Assembly: GCA_900546265.1 (NCBI GenBank) | Contig: URCA01000015.1 | Span: 1-64,000 of the forward strand | Length of the DNA stretch: 64,000 nt | Origin: an uncultured Oscillospiraceae bacterium | GTDB lineage: Bacteria > Bacillota > Clostridia > Oscillospirales > Acutalibacteraceae | Direction: 5' to 3' | Shown: positions 7,446 through 16,962 of the stretch, one piece after another | Numbering within the stretch: the first letter of the stretch is position 1 | Layout: the number at the start of each line of letters is the position of its first letter | The notes under the pieces: model-generated | Told to the model about the DNA's origin: nothing | Seen by the model: only the letters and a program-made list of their open reading frames with translations | The model's database searches: none | Translations under genes and position numbers: made by a program

Positions 7446-10062
7446 CGGTATGCTCCTTTTGTAAAACGGTATAGCTCTGCGCTTCCACTCGTATGGCCCC
7501 CTGCGCGTAGGCCGTGCGGTTGCAGTTCACGGCGATCTCCGCCCCGTTTTCGAAGGTGGAGACGGTGACGCCGTCGGCCAGCACCTCATGCGCCACCAGA
7601 CGGGAGCCCTCCGCGGCCGCCAGCGCGTCGGCCACATAGGTGTACCCCTCCAGGGCCCGCTCGCGCAGATACTCAAAATCCACCGCGTAGTAATAGCTGT
7701 AAGCCGATTGCTTGAGGCGATCCACATTCTTGTACGCCAGCAGGTAGGTCGGTGACGTGCCACTGGCAATGCAGCGGAGCAGCTCGGTCTGTTTATCCGC
7801 CTTGAGATTGATGGGGGCGCTGCTGTAAGCCACGCTGCCCGAGAGTACCATCTGCACAAAGGGGACCGCGGCGGTTTCGCCGGCATAGCCCGAATGAGTC
7901 ATGCCCAAATCGGTGACAGCCGCCGCATAGGGCAGGACGTAGGCGTTGGCCCCGTCAAAGGACAGCTTCAGGCGATCCTTCTGTGCGCCGAGCAGCTGCG
8001 CGAGCCGGGCGGCCGTCTGTTCCCGGTTGATCGGCTCCTTCTGCGAGAAATCGGAATTGAGATACCGGCCCACTTCGCCCAAGACCACCTCGCCGATCTT
8101 CTGCTCGCCGCAGTCGGCGAAAAAGCGTTCAAAAAAGCGCTCATACATTCGTGGGGAGAGACAGTACCGCGGGTTTTCATATTCCAGGGTGTCGGGCTGC
8201 ATCCGCGAGACGGAGGCCTGTACCCGCTGAAGTGTGCGGGAGCTGTCCCTCCTGGCGGAAAACCCGTCAAACCATCGATCCTTACCGACAAACAGCATGT
8301 TGCTGCGCACCGAGAAGCCCACGTTCTCCGCGGCGCACCAGTCGAGCAGCTCGGAAAATCCTTTGGCTCCTCCCAGCGCGCCGGATAGCCGCACCCGGTT
8401 GGCGGCGCCGCTGTCCAGCCCGTATTTTTCATACCCCAGCAGGCTTAGGTGAATATCCTCCACACCCCGCTCCTGAAAATAGCGAACCATCTCCATGTTT
8501 TCCCGGTAGGAGGTAAATTCCGCGTCCGCCCGATAGCGGAAGCCCAGCAGGGACGTGGTATAGTCGGCGGTTCCCAGTGTCTGCAGCTGGAAAACCGGGC
8601 CGGCCTCCCCCTCTTGTCGCATCCCCTTTTCCAGAAGAATCGCGCGGTAGACCGCCGCCATCCCCGAATAGGACGCCTTCTCTCCCGTCAGAGGATAAAA
8701 AGCCAGCGTCATATCCGATTGGAAGCCATTTTTGTCGCATAAGTACACCCGGCGGGTCGACCCGTTGGACGCCACCTTGGCCTCCAGCGTCACATACTCC
8801 CGGCTCGTCCAGGAAAAGGTATTGTAAACCGTATAGTACCGGCCGTTCGGCTCCCCCAGCTTGGCGGTGATCTCGCTGCCGGCATCCCCGCTCTCTATGA
8901 CAGCGAACAGGGCCGTGCGGTTGTTGCGCACGATGCCGAAAACGGGCAGATAGTACGGTTCCCCTTCTGTCGGCTCGGTCTGGCTCGCCGCCCCGTCCCG
9001 GCCGTATACCTGGCCGGTGATAAGGGGACGGCGGTTGGGGCTGGGATCCTGCAGGGACAGGATGGCGCCGGAGCCGTCGGGGATGAACAGGTATCCCTCT
9101 CCCCCCTCCTGCGGCAGATCCGCGCCGAAATACTCGAGCACCGTAATCGAGGCGAGCTGAAAGTGCTCCTCGTCGTAAGACACCGCGTCGTGCGGGAGAG
9201 TGACCTGCAGGCCGTCCGGTGTCAGCCGATACCGGATCGTGAGCTTGAAATTGGCAAATATCTCTTCTTTCACCTCGGTGTGGAACTGCCCGGCGACGGC
9301 TTCATACTCCTCACGGGTATAGCCCGCTTCCGCCATATAGCCGTCGATTTCGTTTTTCTCCTTACGGCTGACGTTGTCGTTGCAGATGTATAACGGCTCC
9401 GTCTTCAGCGGCGGGTAGGCGGCCAGCAGCCGCTCCCGTTCCTGCTCGTCGGACACGCTGGCCAGGTCGGTCAGGGAATAGAACAGGTTCATGCGCCGCT
9501 TCGCCCGCGAGCCGAGCTGGCCGGTGATGCGTTCATAGGTTTCCACCGTAAAGGCCGCCGGTACCAGCAGCTGTTTCTGCTCTTTGCCGATGGACATCTC
9601 GAAGGCCACGCCGTCGGGATACAGCTTTGCCGTATATTGTCCCAGCGCGGCGCAGTCGGGGCCCGACCACAGGGTGGCCGTCTGATTGTTGCTGTCAATG
9701 TAATGGATCGCCACCTGAGAAACCAGGCTGCTCTGGATATCCCCGGTGAAATTGGGATCACGGGCGGCGTTATACGGATTGGAGGTGAACACGGCGCCGG
9801 TGCGCTTATCCGCCAGTGCGACGGCCAGCGACTGCGGATGGAAGTACAGGCTATAGGCCTCGTTTTCCGCCGCCGGCCGCATATCCGCCAGCATGGCCGC
9901 CTCGCTTTCGTACGCGAAGCCGGCGGTGTTTTCCGCGCCGGCAATCGTCTCCAGCGGCGTCTCCATGTCGGCCGCGGCGCCCGTGGCCGCCTGATATCCC
10001 GGCGCACCGCCAAGCAGCACGGCCGCCGCCAGCAGTCCGCCTATCCAGCCTGTTCGCTTCAT
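7435..10062 (-). CDS. secreted DUF5696-type protein linked to a sugar transporter
   Basis: An 875-residue exported protein with a signal peptide over residues 1-25 and no lipobox Cys. I chose the ATG at 10062 behind a GGGGG site; an in-frame start nine codons upstream has no clear site. The sequence resembles the DUF5696 family (large extracellular proteins found beside carbohydrate ABC transporters, function unknown). Visible parts are an N-terminal beta-rich region with LYFHPQSLAVALADKRTG, a middle VFGIVRNNRTALFAVIESGD segment, and a C-terminal portion with FREN-type helices and YRADAEFTSY that could be a barrel domain. It sits between the NHL/YIP1 protein and permease pair 1. Its conserved position suggests a surface role in capturing or processing the transported glycan, which is inference. 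Confidence 0.7.
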   Translation of the reverse strand: MKRTGWIGGLLAAAVLLGGAPGYQAATGAAADMETPLETIAGAENTAGFAYESEAAMLADMRPAAENEAYSLYFHPQSLAVALADKRTGAVFTSNPYNAARDPNFTGDIQSSLVSQVAIHYIDSNNQTATLWSGPDCAALGQYTAKLYPDGVAFEMSIGKEQKQLLVPAAFTVETYERITGQLGSRAKRRMNLFYSLTDLASVSDEQERERLLAAYPPLKTEPLYICNDNVSRKEKNEIDGYMAEAGYTREEYEAVAGQFHTEVKEEIFANFKLTIRYRLTPDGLQVTLPHDAVSYDEEHFQLASITVLEYFGADLPQEGGEGYLFIPDGSGAILSLQDPSPNRRPLITGQVYGRDGAASQTEPTEGEPYYLPVFGIVRNNRTALFAVIESGDAGSEITAKLGEPNGRYYTVYNTFSWTSREYVTLEAKVASNGSTRRVYLCDKNGFQSDMTLAFYPLTGEKASYSGMAAVYRAILLEKGMRQEGEAGPVFQLQTLGTADYTTSLLGFRYRADAEFTSYRENMEMVRYFQERGVEDIHLSLLGYEKYGLDSGAANRVRLSGALGGAKGFSELLDWCAAENVGFSVRSNMLFVGKDRWFDGFSARRDSSRTLQRVQASVSRMQPDTLEYENPRYCLSPRMYERFFERFFADCGEQKIGEVVLGEVGRYLNSDFSQKEPINREQTAARLAQLLGAQKDRLKLSFDGANAYVLPYAAAVTDLGMTHSGYAGETAAVPFVQMVLSGSVAYSSAPINLKADKQTELLRCIASGTSPTYLLAYKNVDRLKQSAYSYYYAVDFEYLRERALEGYTYVADALAAAEGSRLVAHEVLADGVTVSTFENGAEIAVNCNRTAYAQGAIRVEAQSYTVLQKEHTDGQ

Positions 10063-10099
10063 ATGGTTTCCCCCTTCGAGTCTAAACAATATCTCCCCG

Positions 10100-12226
10100 C
10101 TATGTCCGCAGAGAAAGCTCCGTACCGACGGCGGATACCAGCGAAATCATCCGGCCGATCAGACTGACGAAAATAAACAGCAAAAACAGAATAAACGCCA
10201 TGCCCAGAACGGTCAGTATCGATACCAGCACATTCTTTCCGAGCGTGTAATCATGCACCGTGATCATGGAAAAGAAAATCAGCGCCGCCATCCAGATATA
10301 CGCCACATTGGTGACCATGGCCAGGATCGGAAGCTCCTCGAGAATCAGGAAATGGCTCACCACCGTACAGGGCAGCACCAGCAGCGTGACCGGGAGGGTC
10401 GAGGTGCCCACCGCCACGTACACGTCGCGGAAGGAGCCCTTGCCGTCCATGAGTGAGGTGAAGCAGGTGTTGGCTATGCACCATAGAAGCAGCGGCGCCA
10501 GCAGATTCAGCACGCCGGATCCCACCGAGGCCTCTTCGTCGCCGCTCAGGAACCCGGAGGCCGCCGCCGCTATCGCCTGTGTCAGACAGGCCAGCGCCAG
10601 CAGGATGGTGGCGGAACTCACACCGCCCCGTTTTTCCCCCTTGAGCGCCCAATAGCCGTTGAACGGATGAAAAATCACATAAAAGCCCAGCAGAAGCGCA
10701 TCGCGCAGCCCGCCGCCGGCCGAAGACGCGAGCGTTTTTTGATTGTGCACGGCGATTTTGCGGAACACCCATACCGCCAGCAGAATCAGGATCAGAACCC
10801 CGAGCAGGATCCAGAGGCCCCAGCGCTGCAGGATCTCCTGCCGGTAAAGGCCGTAAGCCTTGGAATAGTACAGCTTGTTATTGATAAGCTCGAAGTACTT
10901 CATGGCGCCGGTAAGGTCTCCCTTCTCCATCAGCGCCTTGCCGACCCCGAGGTAGGCCAAATCGAAATTGTTGTTCTCGCCCAAAAGCTCGTTCCACAGC
11001 CCTTGTGCCTTATCGTACTCCCGGTTTTCCTGATAGCCGATGACCTCGTCCAGCAAAGCCCCATAGGCGGTCTTGCGAAAAACCGTAATGGCCCCTGTTT
11101 CCGCGTCCAGCGCCAGCAGCTCGTCGCCCCAGGCGGCAGCCGCCGACAGTCTGGAAAAGAGCCCGAGCGCCTCGCCCTTGCCGCCGAAGGCAAACAGCAG
11201 ATTGCCGGAGGAATCGTATGTAAACAGCTTATTTCCGTAGGAATCCAGCAGCATGTACATCCCGTTGTCCAGCAGAATCACCTTGGAAATCTGGGAAGGG
11301 CCGACCGCCTCATCCCCGTCATAAGGGCTGAAATTGATGTCGCCCGCCGGCGGGAAAAAGCCGTTTCGGCGCAGCACGTCGGTGCCGGCCGGGTTGATTT
11401 TTTTCACAGGGGCATAGGTGCTGTCCATGCTCCGGCTGTGAATTGTGTTGTACAGCTCAAACCGATCGATGGACGAGCAGGTGACGTATACAAAGCCCTT
11501 GTGATCGATGGTCAGGCTGCTGTACTCCACCGGGACAAACTGGACGCTGCGCGCCAGCTGCTCCTCGGTCATAAAGGCGCGCCACAGCAGCTGGGCGGCA
11601 TTGGACGCCACCCGCTGCGCCCCGATGAACCCCTGAAAGCCGCCGTCCCCGTCCAAAGCCATGACGCCCATATTGCTGTTTTTTGACACCACATAGAACT
11701 GGCCCGCCGCGTTAACGGCCACCGAAATCGGGTTGTATTTAAAGTTTTCGGGCAATACCTGCGCGGGAGGGCCGTCAATCGTTCGCAGATACCGGTTATC
11801 CTTATCGAAAACGACCAGCCGCCCATGATTGGTGTCGGCGACAACCAGCCAATCCTCTTCGGTGATGAAAACGCCGGAAGGGCTGTCGAACGTGTCCTCC
11901 GTCCCATTGGGAAGGGTGAAAGGGCCGATAGTCCCCGTCACCTCAAAATTCCGGTTCAGCAGGACGATACGGTTATTGCCGGTGTCCGCAATGGCAATAA
12001 GGCCCCGCTCCTCGTCCACCACCATGTCGCTCGGGTTTTTCAGAAGCGTCTCTCCAAACGCCGCGATTTTTTCAGCGGGCAGGTAGGCGTTCGGCGTTAT
12101 CTGGACGCTGCTGTCATACGCAAACACGTACGTTTCATAGGGGGCCTCCGCCGCCGATACCGTCATCGTCCCGCACAGCACCGCCAGAAGCAGGAGAAAC
12201 AGCATCCCCATTTTCAGCTTGTTCAT
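10100..12226 (-). CDS. NHL-repeat beta-propeller protein with C-terminal YIP1-type membrane domain
   Basis: A 708-residue protein with a signal peptide (1-25). An NHL beta-propeller spans about 55-400, with repeats such as NPSDMVVDEERGLIAIADTGNNRIVLLN. A short TPR-like helical stretch follows (about 405-470), then a single membrane span, then a Yip1-like bundle of about five helices (HPFNGYWALKGEKRGG onward to the end). The propeller should face outside and the YIP1 part should sit in the membrane. The ATG follows AGGAGGG. The combination next to DUF5696 and two permease pairs suggests an accessory or assembly component of a glycan uptake complex. The biochemical role is unknown. Confidence 0.75.
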   Translation of the reverse strand: MNKLKMGMLFLLLLAVLCGTMTVSAAEAPYETYVFAYDSSVQITPNAYLPAEKIAAFGETLLKNPSDMVVDEERGLIAIADTGNNRIVLLNRNFEVTGTIGPFTLPNGTEDTFDSPSGVFITEEDWLVVADTNHGRLVVFDKDNRYLRTIDGPPAQVLPENFKYNPISVAVNAAGQFYVVSKNSNMGVMALDGDGGFQGFIGAQRVASNAAQLLWRAFMTEEQLARSVQFVPVEYSSLTIDHKGFVYVTCSSIDRFELYNTIHSRSMDSTYAPVKKINPAGTDVLRRNGFFPPAGDINFSPYDGDEAVGPSQISKVILLDNGMYMLLDSYGNKLFTYDSSGNLLFAFGGKGEALGLFSRLSAAAAWGDELLALDAETGAITVFRKTAYGALLDEVIGYQENREYDKAQGLWNELLGENNNFDLAYLGVGKALMEKGDLTGAMKYFELINNKLYYSKAYGLYRQEILQRWGLWILLGVLILILLAVWVFRKIAVHNQKTLASSAGGGLRDALLLGFYVIFHPFNGYWALKGEKRGGVSSATILLALACLTQAIAAAASGFLSGDEEASVGSGVLNLLAPLLLWCIANTCFTSLMDGKGSFRDVYVAVGTSTLPVTLLVLPCTVVSHFLILEELPILAMVTNVAYIWMAALIFFSMITVHDYTLGKNVLVSILTVLGMAFILFLLFIFVSLIGRMISLVSAVGTELSLRT

Positions 12227-12235
12227 CGTGCCCTC

Positions 12236-13099
12236 CTAATCCTTCATCCCCGAGGTAGCGACCGTTTCCATCACGTTGCTCTGCGACAACAGAAAAATGA
12301 TGATGGGAACGACCATCATGATCACCGTGGCGGCGGCAGCCGTTCCGGTACGGGCGATCCCGCCGGACACGATTTGGGCCAGCGCGTAATTCAGGGTTTT
12401 CAGCTGCTCGCTTTGAATAAGCACGTTGGTTCCGGTATTCCACAGATTCTGGAAAGAGAAAATGATCAGGGTCAGCCAGGCCGGCTTGACCAGCGGCATC
12501 ACCATTCTCCAGAACACCACCCATTCGTTCGCCCCGTCGATGTGCGCCGCCTCAATAAGGGTGTCGGGAATATTGGTCTCCATAAACTGCTTCATCAGGT
12601 ACAGCCCGAGCGGCGCCGCGAAGGCGGGCAGAATCAGCGACCAGTAGCTGTTGACCAGGGACAGCCGGCACATGATCAGGAAGGTGGGCACAAGCGTCAC
12701 CGTCGTATTGAACATCAGCGACAGAACGATGATGTTGAAAATAACGGCCTGACCCGGGAACCGGTGCTTGGCCAGCGCATACGCGCACAGCGACGAGAGA
12801 ATCACATGGCCGAAGGTGCCCAGCACCGAGACAAACAGCGTGTTGAACAAATACCGGGAGAACGGCACCCAGCTGTCCCCCAGCACGCCGAACAGCTCCT
12901 TGAAATTGCGCAGGGTCGGGTTTTCCACAAAAAAGCGGGGCGGAAAATACCAAAGCTCGTTGAGCGGCTTGAGGGCGCTTGATACGGAATAGACCATGGG
13001 GAGAATCATGAAAATCCCCATCAGGCTCAGCAGGACAAAGATGGCCGCATTTCCCTTGCGGGACCGGTTGAGCATCCGTTTTTTCACTCTGACAGACAA
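12236..13099 (-). CDS. carbohydrate ABC transporter permease (MalG type), pair 2
   Basis: A 287-residue membrane protein with six predicted helices and the EAA loop EAAHIDGANEWVVFWRMVMP. It starts at a TTG preceded by AGGAGGG six bases upstream, which is a better signal than any later ATG. It lies 11 bases after the partner permease and 9 bases before the NHL/YIP1 gene. It forms the second half of importer pair 2, which is the pair adjacent to the carbohydrate-binding solute-binding protein. Confidence 0.9.
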   Translation of the reverse strand: MSVRVKKRMLNRSRKGNAAIFVLLSLMGIFMILPMVYSVSSALKPLNELWYFPPRFFVENPTLRNFKELFGVLGDSWVPFSRYLFNTLFVSVLGTFGHVILSSLCAYALAKHRFPGQAVIFNIIVLSLMFNTTVTLVPTFLIMCRLSLVNSYWSLILPAFAAPLGLYLMKQFMETNIPDTLIEAAHIDGANEWVVFWRMVMPLVKPAWLTLIIFSFQNLWNTGTNVLIQSEQLKTLNYALAQIVSGGIARTGTAAAATVIMMVVPIIIFLLSQSNVMETVATSGMKD

Positions 13100-13110
13100 G
13101 ACTGACCCTC

Positions 13111-14043
13111 CTATTCCCCGACCCTGGATAAAAAGTGCTTAATCAGCAGATTGGTGCCGACCATCATGAAAAAGAGAAAAACAGCAATCGCGGAGGCGTA
13201 CCCCATCTCAAAACGGATGGTGCCGTAATCGGTCAGATGGTTCATGACCGTGTGGGCGGCATAATCGGTGGTGGGGTAGCCGCACAGCGCGGTGATGACC
13301 GGCCCCACGCCAAAGGAGGACGTGATGCTCATGACCGCGCTGAACATCAGCTGCGGCTTCATCATCGGCAGCGTGATGAACCACAGCTCCTGCCACCGGT
13401 TTTTGATGCCGTCCACGGCCCCCGCCTCGTAATAGCTTTTATCGATCCCCTGGAACGCGGCGATCAGGGACAGGAAGCCGGTGCCCAAGCTCATCCATAG
13501 CGACACCAGAATCACGATGATCAGCACCGTATTCGCGTTTTGCAGCCATTGCACCGGCTGGTATATCAAGCCGAGCTTCAGCAGCAGGCTGTTGACATAG
13601 CCATAGTCGTCCCCGCTGAACAGCACCGTCCAAATCAAATACACGTTGCCGGAAATGGAGGGGGCGTAGAAAACCAGCGTGACGAAGGCGCGCACCTTGG
13701 GGGTCAGCTCATTGATAAACCAGGCCAGGCACAGGCTCAGCAGATAACCGCCCGGCCCCAGGATGGCGGCGAGTACAATGGTGTTCTGCAGCCCTTTAAT
13801 AAAAACCGTATCCTGAAAGAACAGGGTCGAATAGTTGCTAAAGCCTACAAATTCCGGCGGCTCCAGCACATTGAAAGACGTGAAACTCAAAACCACCGCG
13901 ATCAAAACCGGCAGCACCGTGAACAGGACAAACAGCAGCAGGTACGGCGCGACGAACAGATACGACACCTTATGCTTGTTTATCGCGCTGAACAGGCCCT
14001 GCGGTTTGGCGCCCGGCCTTGGCAGCGCTTTGCTCGTATTCAA
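13111..14043 (-). CDS. carbohydrate ABC transporter permease (MalF/UgpA type), pair 2
   Basis: About 310 residues with an N-terminal cytoplasmic tail, six membrane helices beginning near VSYLFVAPYLLLF, and the coupling loop YEAGAVDGIKNRWQELWFITLP. No ATG is available in frame near the start. A TTG at 14043, about ten bases after AGGTGAG, is my choice; another TTG at 14067 lies within the end of the upstream solute-binding protein gene and would add eight residues. Gene order (binding protein, this gene, MalG-type permease) is the standard CUT1 importer arrangement. Confidence 0.88.
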   Translation of the reverse strand: MNTSKALPRPGAKPQGLFSAINKHKVSYLFVAPYLLLFVLFTVLPVLIAVVLSFTSFNVLEPPEFVGFSNYSTLFFQDTVFIKGLQNTIVLAAILGPGGYLLSLCLAWFINELTPKVRAFVTLVFYAPSISGNVYLIWTVLFSGDDYGYVNSLLLKLGLIYQPVQWLQNANTVLIIVILVSLWMSLGTGFLSLIAAFQGIDKSYYEAGAVDGIKNRWQELWFITLPMMKPQLMFSAVMSITSSFGVGPVITALCGYPTTDYAAHTVMNHLTDYGTIRFEMGYASAIAVFLFFMMVGTNLLIKHFLSRVGE

Positions 14044-14053
14044 AGGGCATCTC

Positions 14054-16888
14054 TCACCTTTCCTCAAATTCCGCCTGCTTACGGGCCAGCTCGAAGTTCA
14101 GCTCCGCAATATAGTCGCCGAGCACCTCCGCCGGTTCCTCCGCCATGCTCTGGGTACCGGAGGCGTTGTATACCCGGTTGAATGCGAACGTAATGATACG
14201 CGGCAGATAGTAGCTTCCCGGCACCTCGGGAACGGTTTTGACCTTCTTCAGCTGCGTCGTCAGGGCCGTGTATTCCTCCCGGCTCCACGACATCCGGCCC
14301 ATGGCCTCCCAATTGGCCGTCGCCACCTTGCCGGCCGGGCCCAGCACGCTCTCCATCTCCATGGCATAGCGGCTCTGCGTGCCGGTTTCGGTGAACCATT
14401 TCAGGAATTCCCAGCCCGCTTGCTGGTTTTGGCTCCCGCGCAGCAGCATGGCCGCCGTGCCGTTGCCCACCGAATAGCGGCGGATTTCTCCGTTTTCGCC
14501 GGGCGTGCCGGGCACCTCCACCATCTTCCAGCGCCCCTTGATCTCCGGGGCGAAAACCGTCAGCTGGTTGTATTGGGTGTAATCCTGTACCGCGCAGGGC
14601 ATCTCTCCCGAGCGGAACCGGTTAGCAAAATCAAAGGTGGGCGGCAGCCCGTACAGACTGAAAAATTCCGTCAGCTGGATGAAGGAATCGATGGCCGTGT
14701 TGGAATTCAAATTGGTCTTTTTAAAGTCCGGCGTATAGAAGCTGCCTTCGTTCTGATACAGGAACATGGCGTAGCTGTACAGGTCGTGAGGCAGCCCCAC
14801 CGTCAGACCGTCCTTTTGAAGAATGGCCGCCACTTTGATGAAATCGTCCCAGGTCTCGGGCGCCGAAAGTCCATATTCCTCAAAGATATCCGTCCGGTAG
14901 AAGAACATAAGAAACGAAAAGGTCTGCGGCAGCGCATAGGTTTTTCCCTGGTAGGTATAAGGAACGCTGGCGCTGGCCGGAAACCGCTGTGCCACCTGCG
15001 CATAATCGGGGAACTGCGACACATCGGTCACCGCATTGCGTATGGCATAGTTGATGGGCTCGCTGGACGGATTGTCCAGCACCACATCGGGCGCCAGGCC
15101 GGCGAGCACCGACTGCAGCAGGGTGCCCTGCGCCACGGTTTCCAGCTGAACGCCGGTCTGATACTGCGCCGAAAAGGACGAATCGATGAGCCCGCGCAGC
15201 ACTTCGGCTTGATCGCGTCCGGCCTGTGTCCATATTTTCAGCGTCTTATCATACTGCGCGTCGCCCATTTGCCCGAGGGAGCTGTAATCCGCCGTGAACG
15301 AGTGGAAAAAGCAGGTCAGCCCGAACCAAAGGTCCTGAAAAAAGCCGTCCCGCGGCGCGGCGTAAGCGTCTTGCCCCTCGATAAAAATCTGATCCAGCAG
15401 CAGCGGCTGACTCATGGCGGACAGAAGCCAAGACCCCATCGCGCCCAGATTAGATTTGAAATTTTCAAGGGTTTTGGCGATTTCCTTCGGCTTTTTCGCC
15501 ATGCGGTCGAGCTGAAAGATGATTTTCTTCAGCACGGAGGTATAGCTGCCGTTGCTCCCGGCCGCCGTATCGATCGCATCCACCGCTTCCTGCAGCTTAT
15601 CCCGCTGGACAGCCATGGCGGCGATTTCATCGGGAATCAAGCCCTCAAACCCGTAGTCCCGGTACGGGTCGGGAGAGGTGCCGGTTATCCGGACGATGCG
15701 GCGGTAGATGGTGTTGAGCTCGGACACCGAGTCTTCGATTACGCCTACCATTTCGGCCACGTCGCCGGCCGTCGCTTCCAGCGTCAGGGTGTGTTCCCCC
15801 TCTTCCAGATAGAACAGGTAGGGGGTTCCTCCCTCTCCAAACCGTTCCACCTGCCAGTCGGAGGAATAGGCAAAGCGGAGGCGCCCCGCCTGCTCGAACG
15901 GCAGCTCATCGTCCAGCAGCAGCTTCCGGCTGGTGAAGATGCCGTCCACAAAGCTCTGCTGGAATCGCACGCCTATCTGATACAGTCCCGAGGTCTTTAC
16001 ATGAAAGGTCCAGGTGACGCTGTCCCCGATCCGGGCCCAGTTGTTGCCGCCGAGCGCGTTGAGCCTCAGAACCTTTCCCGACTGCGGCGTGGTGACGGCG
16101 GAACTCCGATCGGTGACTGGCAGAATCGTCTGGGCGTTTTTGTAGCGGAGCTTCTCGGCCTCAATCACAATCGGCTCCGCGCCGCTGGCCGGAGCCGCCC
16201 CGGCCTGTCGGTGCTCTTCCAGGTAGTCCTGGTAATCGACAGGCGGCTGATACGCCGCCAGCCGGACGGAGGCGATGGCGATTTGCCCCTTGGCTCCGGT
16301 AAGCTCCAGCGTATGGCTGCCCTGGCTTAACCCGAGAAAATACGGGCTGGTGCGGTATCCCGAAGGATCTGCGAGGCAATAGGTTTTCCAGAGAAACGCC
16401 TCTTTCACCTCCGGCTTCTGGTCGTTGCCGGCCGCGTTCGTCGGGAAATCCTCCTGCGTCTGGGTATAGCTGCGCGGCAGCGACAGCACCGTGACATCCT
16501 CAAACGGGGTCTTTCCGTCCAGGCGGAAGGACAGCTCGAGGTTGCCGCTGCCGGCCTGGGCGGCCATGTACTGGATTTCCAGAACGTAATAGGCGTCTTC
16601 CGGCGCTTCCAACGACCAGACCGCCGTTTCGCCCTCGGACAGAAGCGCCGCCGTTTTGCCCGCATGCTGCGAAACCGTCACACCCTGCGCCGTCTCTATG
16701 GCCGGTATAATGGCCGCCTTCGCTGACGGATAGGACGCGAACGGCTGCCAATAGGCGGCGTAGCTCTTCCCCGTCCCGGCCGGGGCGGGTTCCGCTGCGG
16801 AGGAAACCGGAAGCGTCCCCATCAGCAAAAGAGCCGCGGAAAGCGCGGAAACCAGCCTGTTTGCTTTACCTCTCAACCTCATGGTCAT
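14054..16888 (-). CDS. extracellular solute-binding protein fused to N-terminal carbohydrate-binding domains
   Basis: A 944-residue secreted protein. It has a signal peptide (about 1-32, ending VSSAAEP) but no lipobox. Two beta-sandwich regions resembling CBM6/CBM35 modules follow: about 40-210 (including YYVLEIQYMAAQAG) and about 225-390 (IVIEAEKLRYKN, then GDSVTWTFHVKTSGLYQIGVRF). After a helical linker (about 400-470), residues 500-940 form a type-1 ABC solute-binding protein: APDVVLDNPSS, TFSFLMFFYRTDIFEEYGLSAPETWDDF and GWEFLKWFTETG are typical. It should bind polymer with its front half and deliver released sugars to permease pair 2. Usual binding proteins are 420-560 residues, so the fusion is unusually long. 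A hairpin precedes the gene at 16929-16955. Confidence 0.85.
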   Translation of the reverse strand: MTMRLRGKANRLVSALSAALLLMGTLPVSSAAEPAPAGTGKSYAAYWQPFASYPSAKAAIIPAIETAQGVTVSQHAGKTAALLSEGETAVWSLEAPEDAYYVLEIQYMAAQAGSGNLELSFRLDGKTPFEDVTVLSLPRSYTQTQEDFPTNAAGNDQKPEVKEAFLWKTYCLADPSGYRTSPYFLGLSQGSHTLELTGAKGQIAIASVRLAAYQPPVDYQDYLEEHRQAGAAPASGAEPIVIEAEKLRYKNAQTILPVTDRSSAVTTPQSGKVLRLNALGGNNWARIGDSVTWTFHVKTSGLYQIGVRFQQSFVDGIFTSRKLLLDDELPFEQAGRLRFAYSSDWQVERFGEGGTPYLFYLEEGEHTLTLEATAGDVAEMVGVIEDSVSELNTIYRRIVRITGTSPDPYRDYGFEGLIPDEIAAMAVQRDKLQEAVDAIDTAAGSNGSYTSVLKKIIFQLDRMAKKPKEIAKTLENFKSNLGAMGSWLLSAMSQPLLLDQIFIEGQDAYAAPRDGFFQDLWFGLTCFFHSFTADYSSLGQMGDAQYDKTLKIWTQAGRDQAEVLRGLIDSSFSAQYQTGVQLETVAQGTLLQSVLAGLAPDVVLDNPSSEPINYAIRNAVTDVSQFPDYAQVAQRFPASASVPYTYQGKTYALPQTFSFLMFFYRTDIFEEYGLSAPETWDDFIKVAAILQKDGLTVGLPHDLYSYAMFLYQNEGSFYTPDFKKTNLNSNTAIDSFIQLTEFFSLYGLPPTFDFANRFRSGEMPCAVQDYTQYNQLTVFAPEIKGRWKMVEVPGTPGENGEIRRYSVGNGTAAMLLRGSQNQQAGWEFLKWFTETGTQSRYAMEMESVLGPAGKVATANWEAMGRMSWSREEYTALTTQLKKVKTVPEVPGSYYLPRIITFAFNRVYNASGTQSMAEEPAEVLGDYIAELNFELARKQAEFEER

Positions 16889-16928
16889 TTTCCTGTGGTC
16901 CCCTCCGTTATGTTCATTCAGTGTGCGG

Positions 16929-16955
16929 CCGGCCCGGGTTTTCCTCCCGAGCCGG
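16929..16955 (-). promoter_or_regulatory. intercistronic hairpin before the fused solute-binding protein gene
   Basis: CCGGCCCGGG at 16929-16938 pairs with CCCGAGCCGG at 16946-16955 with one mismatch and a 7-base loop. There is no U-tract, so it is more likely to stabilise the mRNA or set relative amounts than to end transcription. Confidence 0.4.
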
Positions 16956-16962
16956 CTGGTCG

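Noticed and set aside
13835..16330. Plus-strand open frame of about 830 codons opposite the solute-binding protein
   Set aside because: Arg/Gly/His-rich antisense reading with no start signal or domain; the minus-strand gene has a clear signal peptide and binding-protein motifs.
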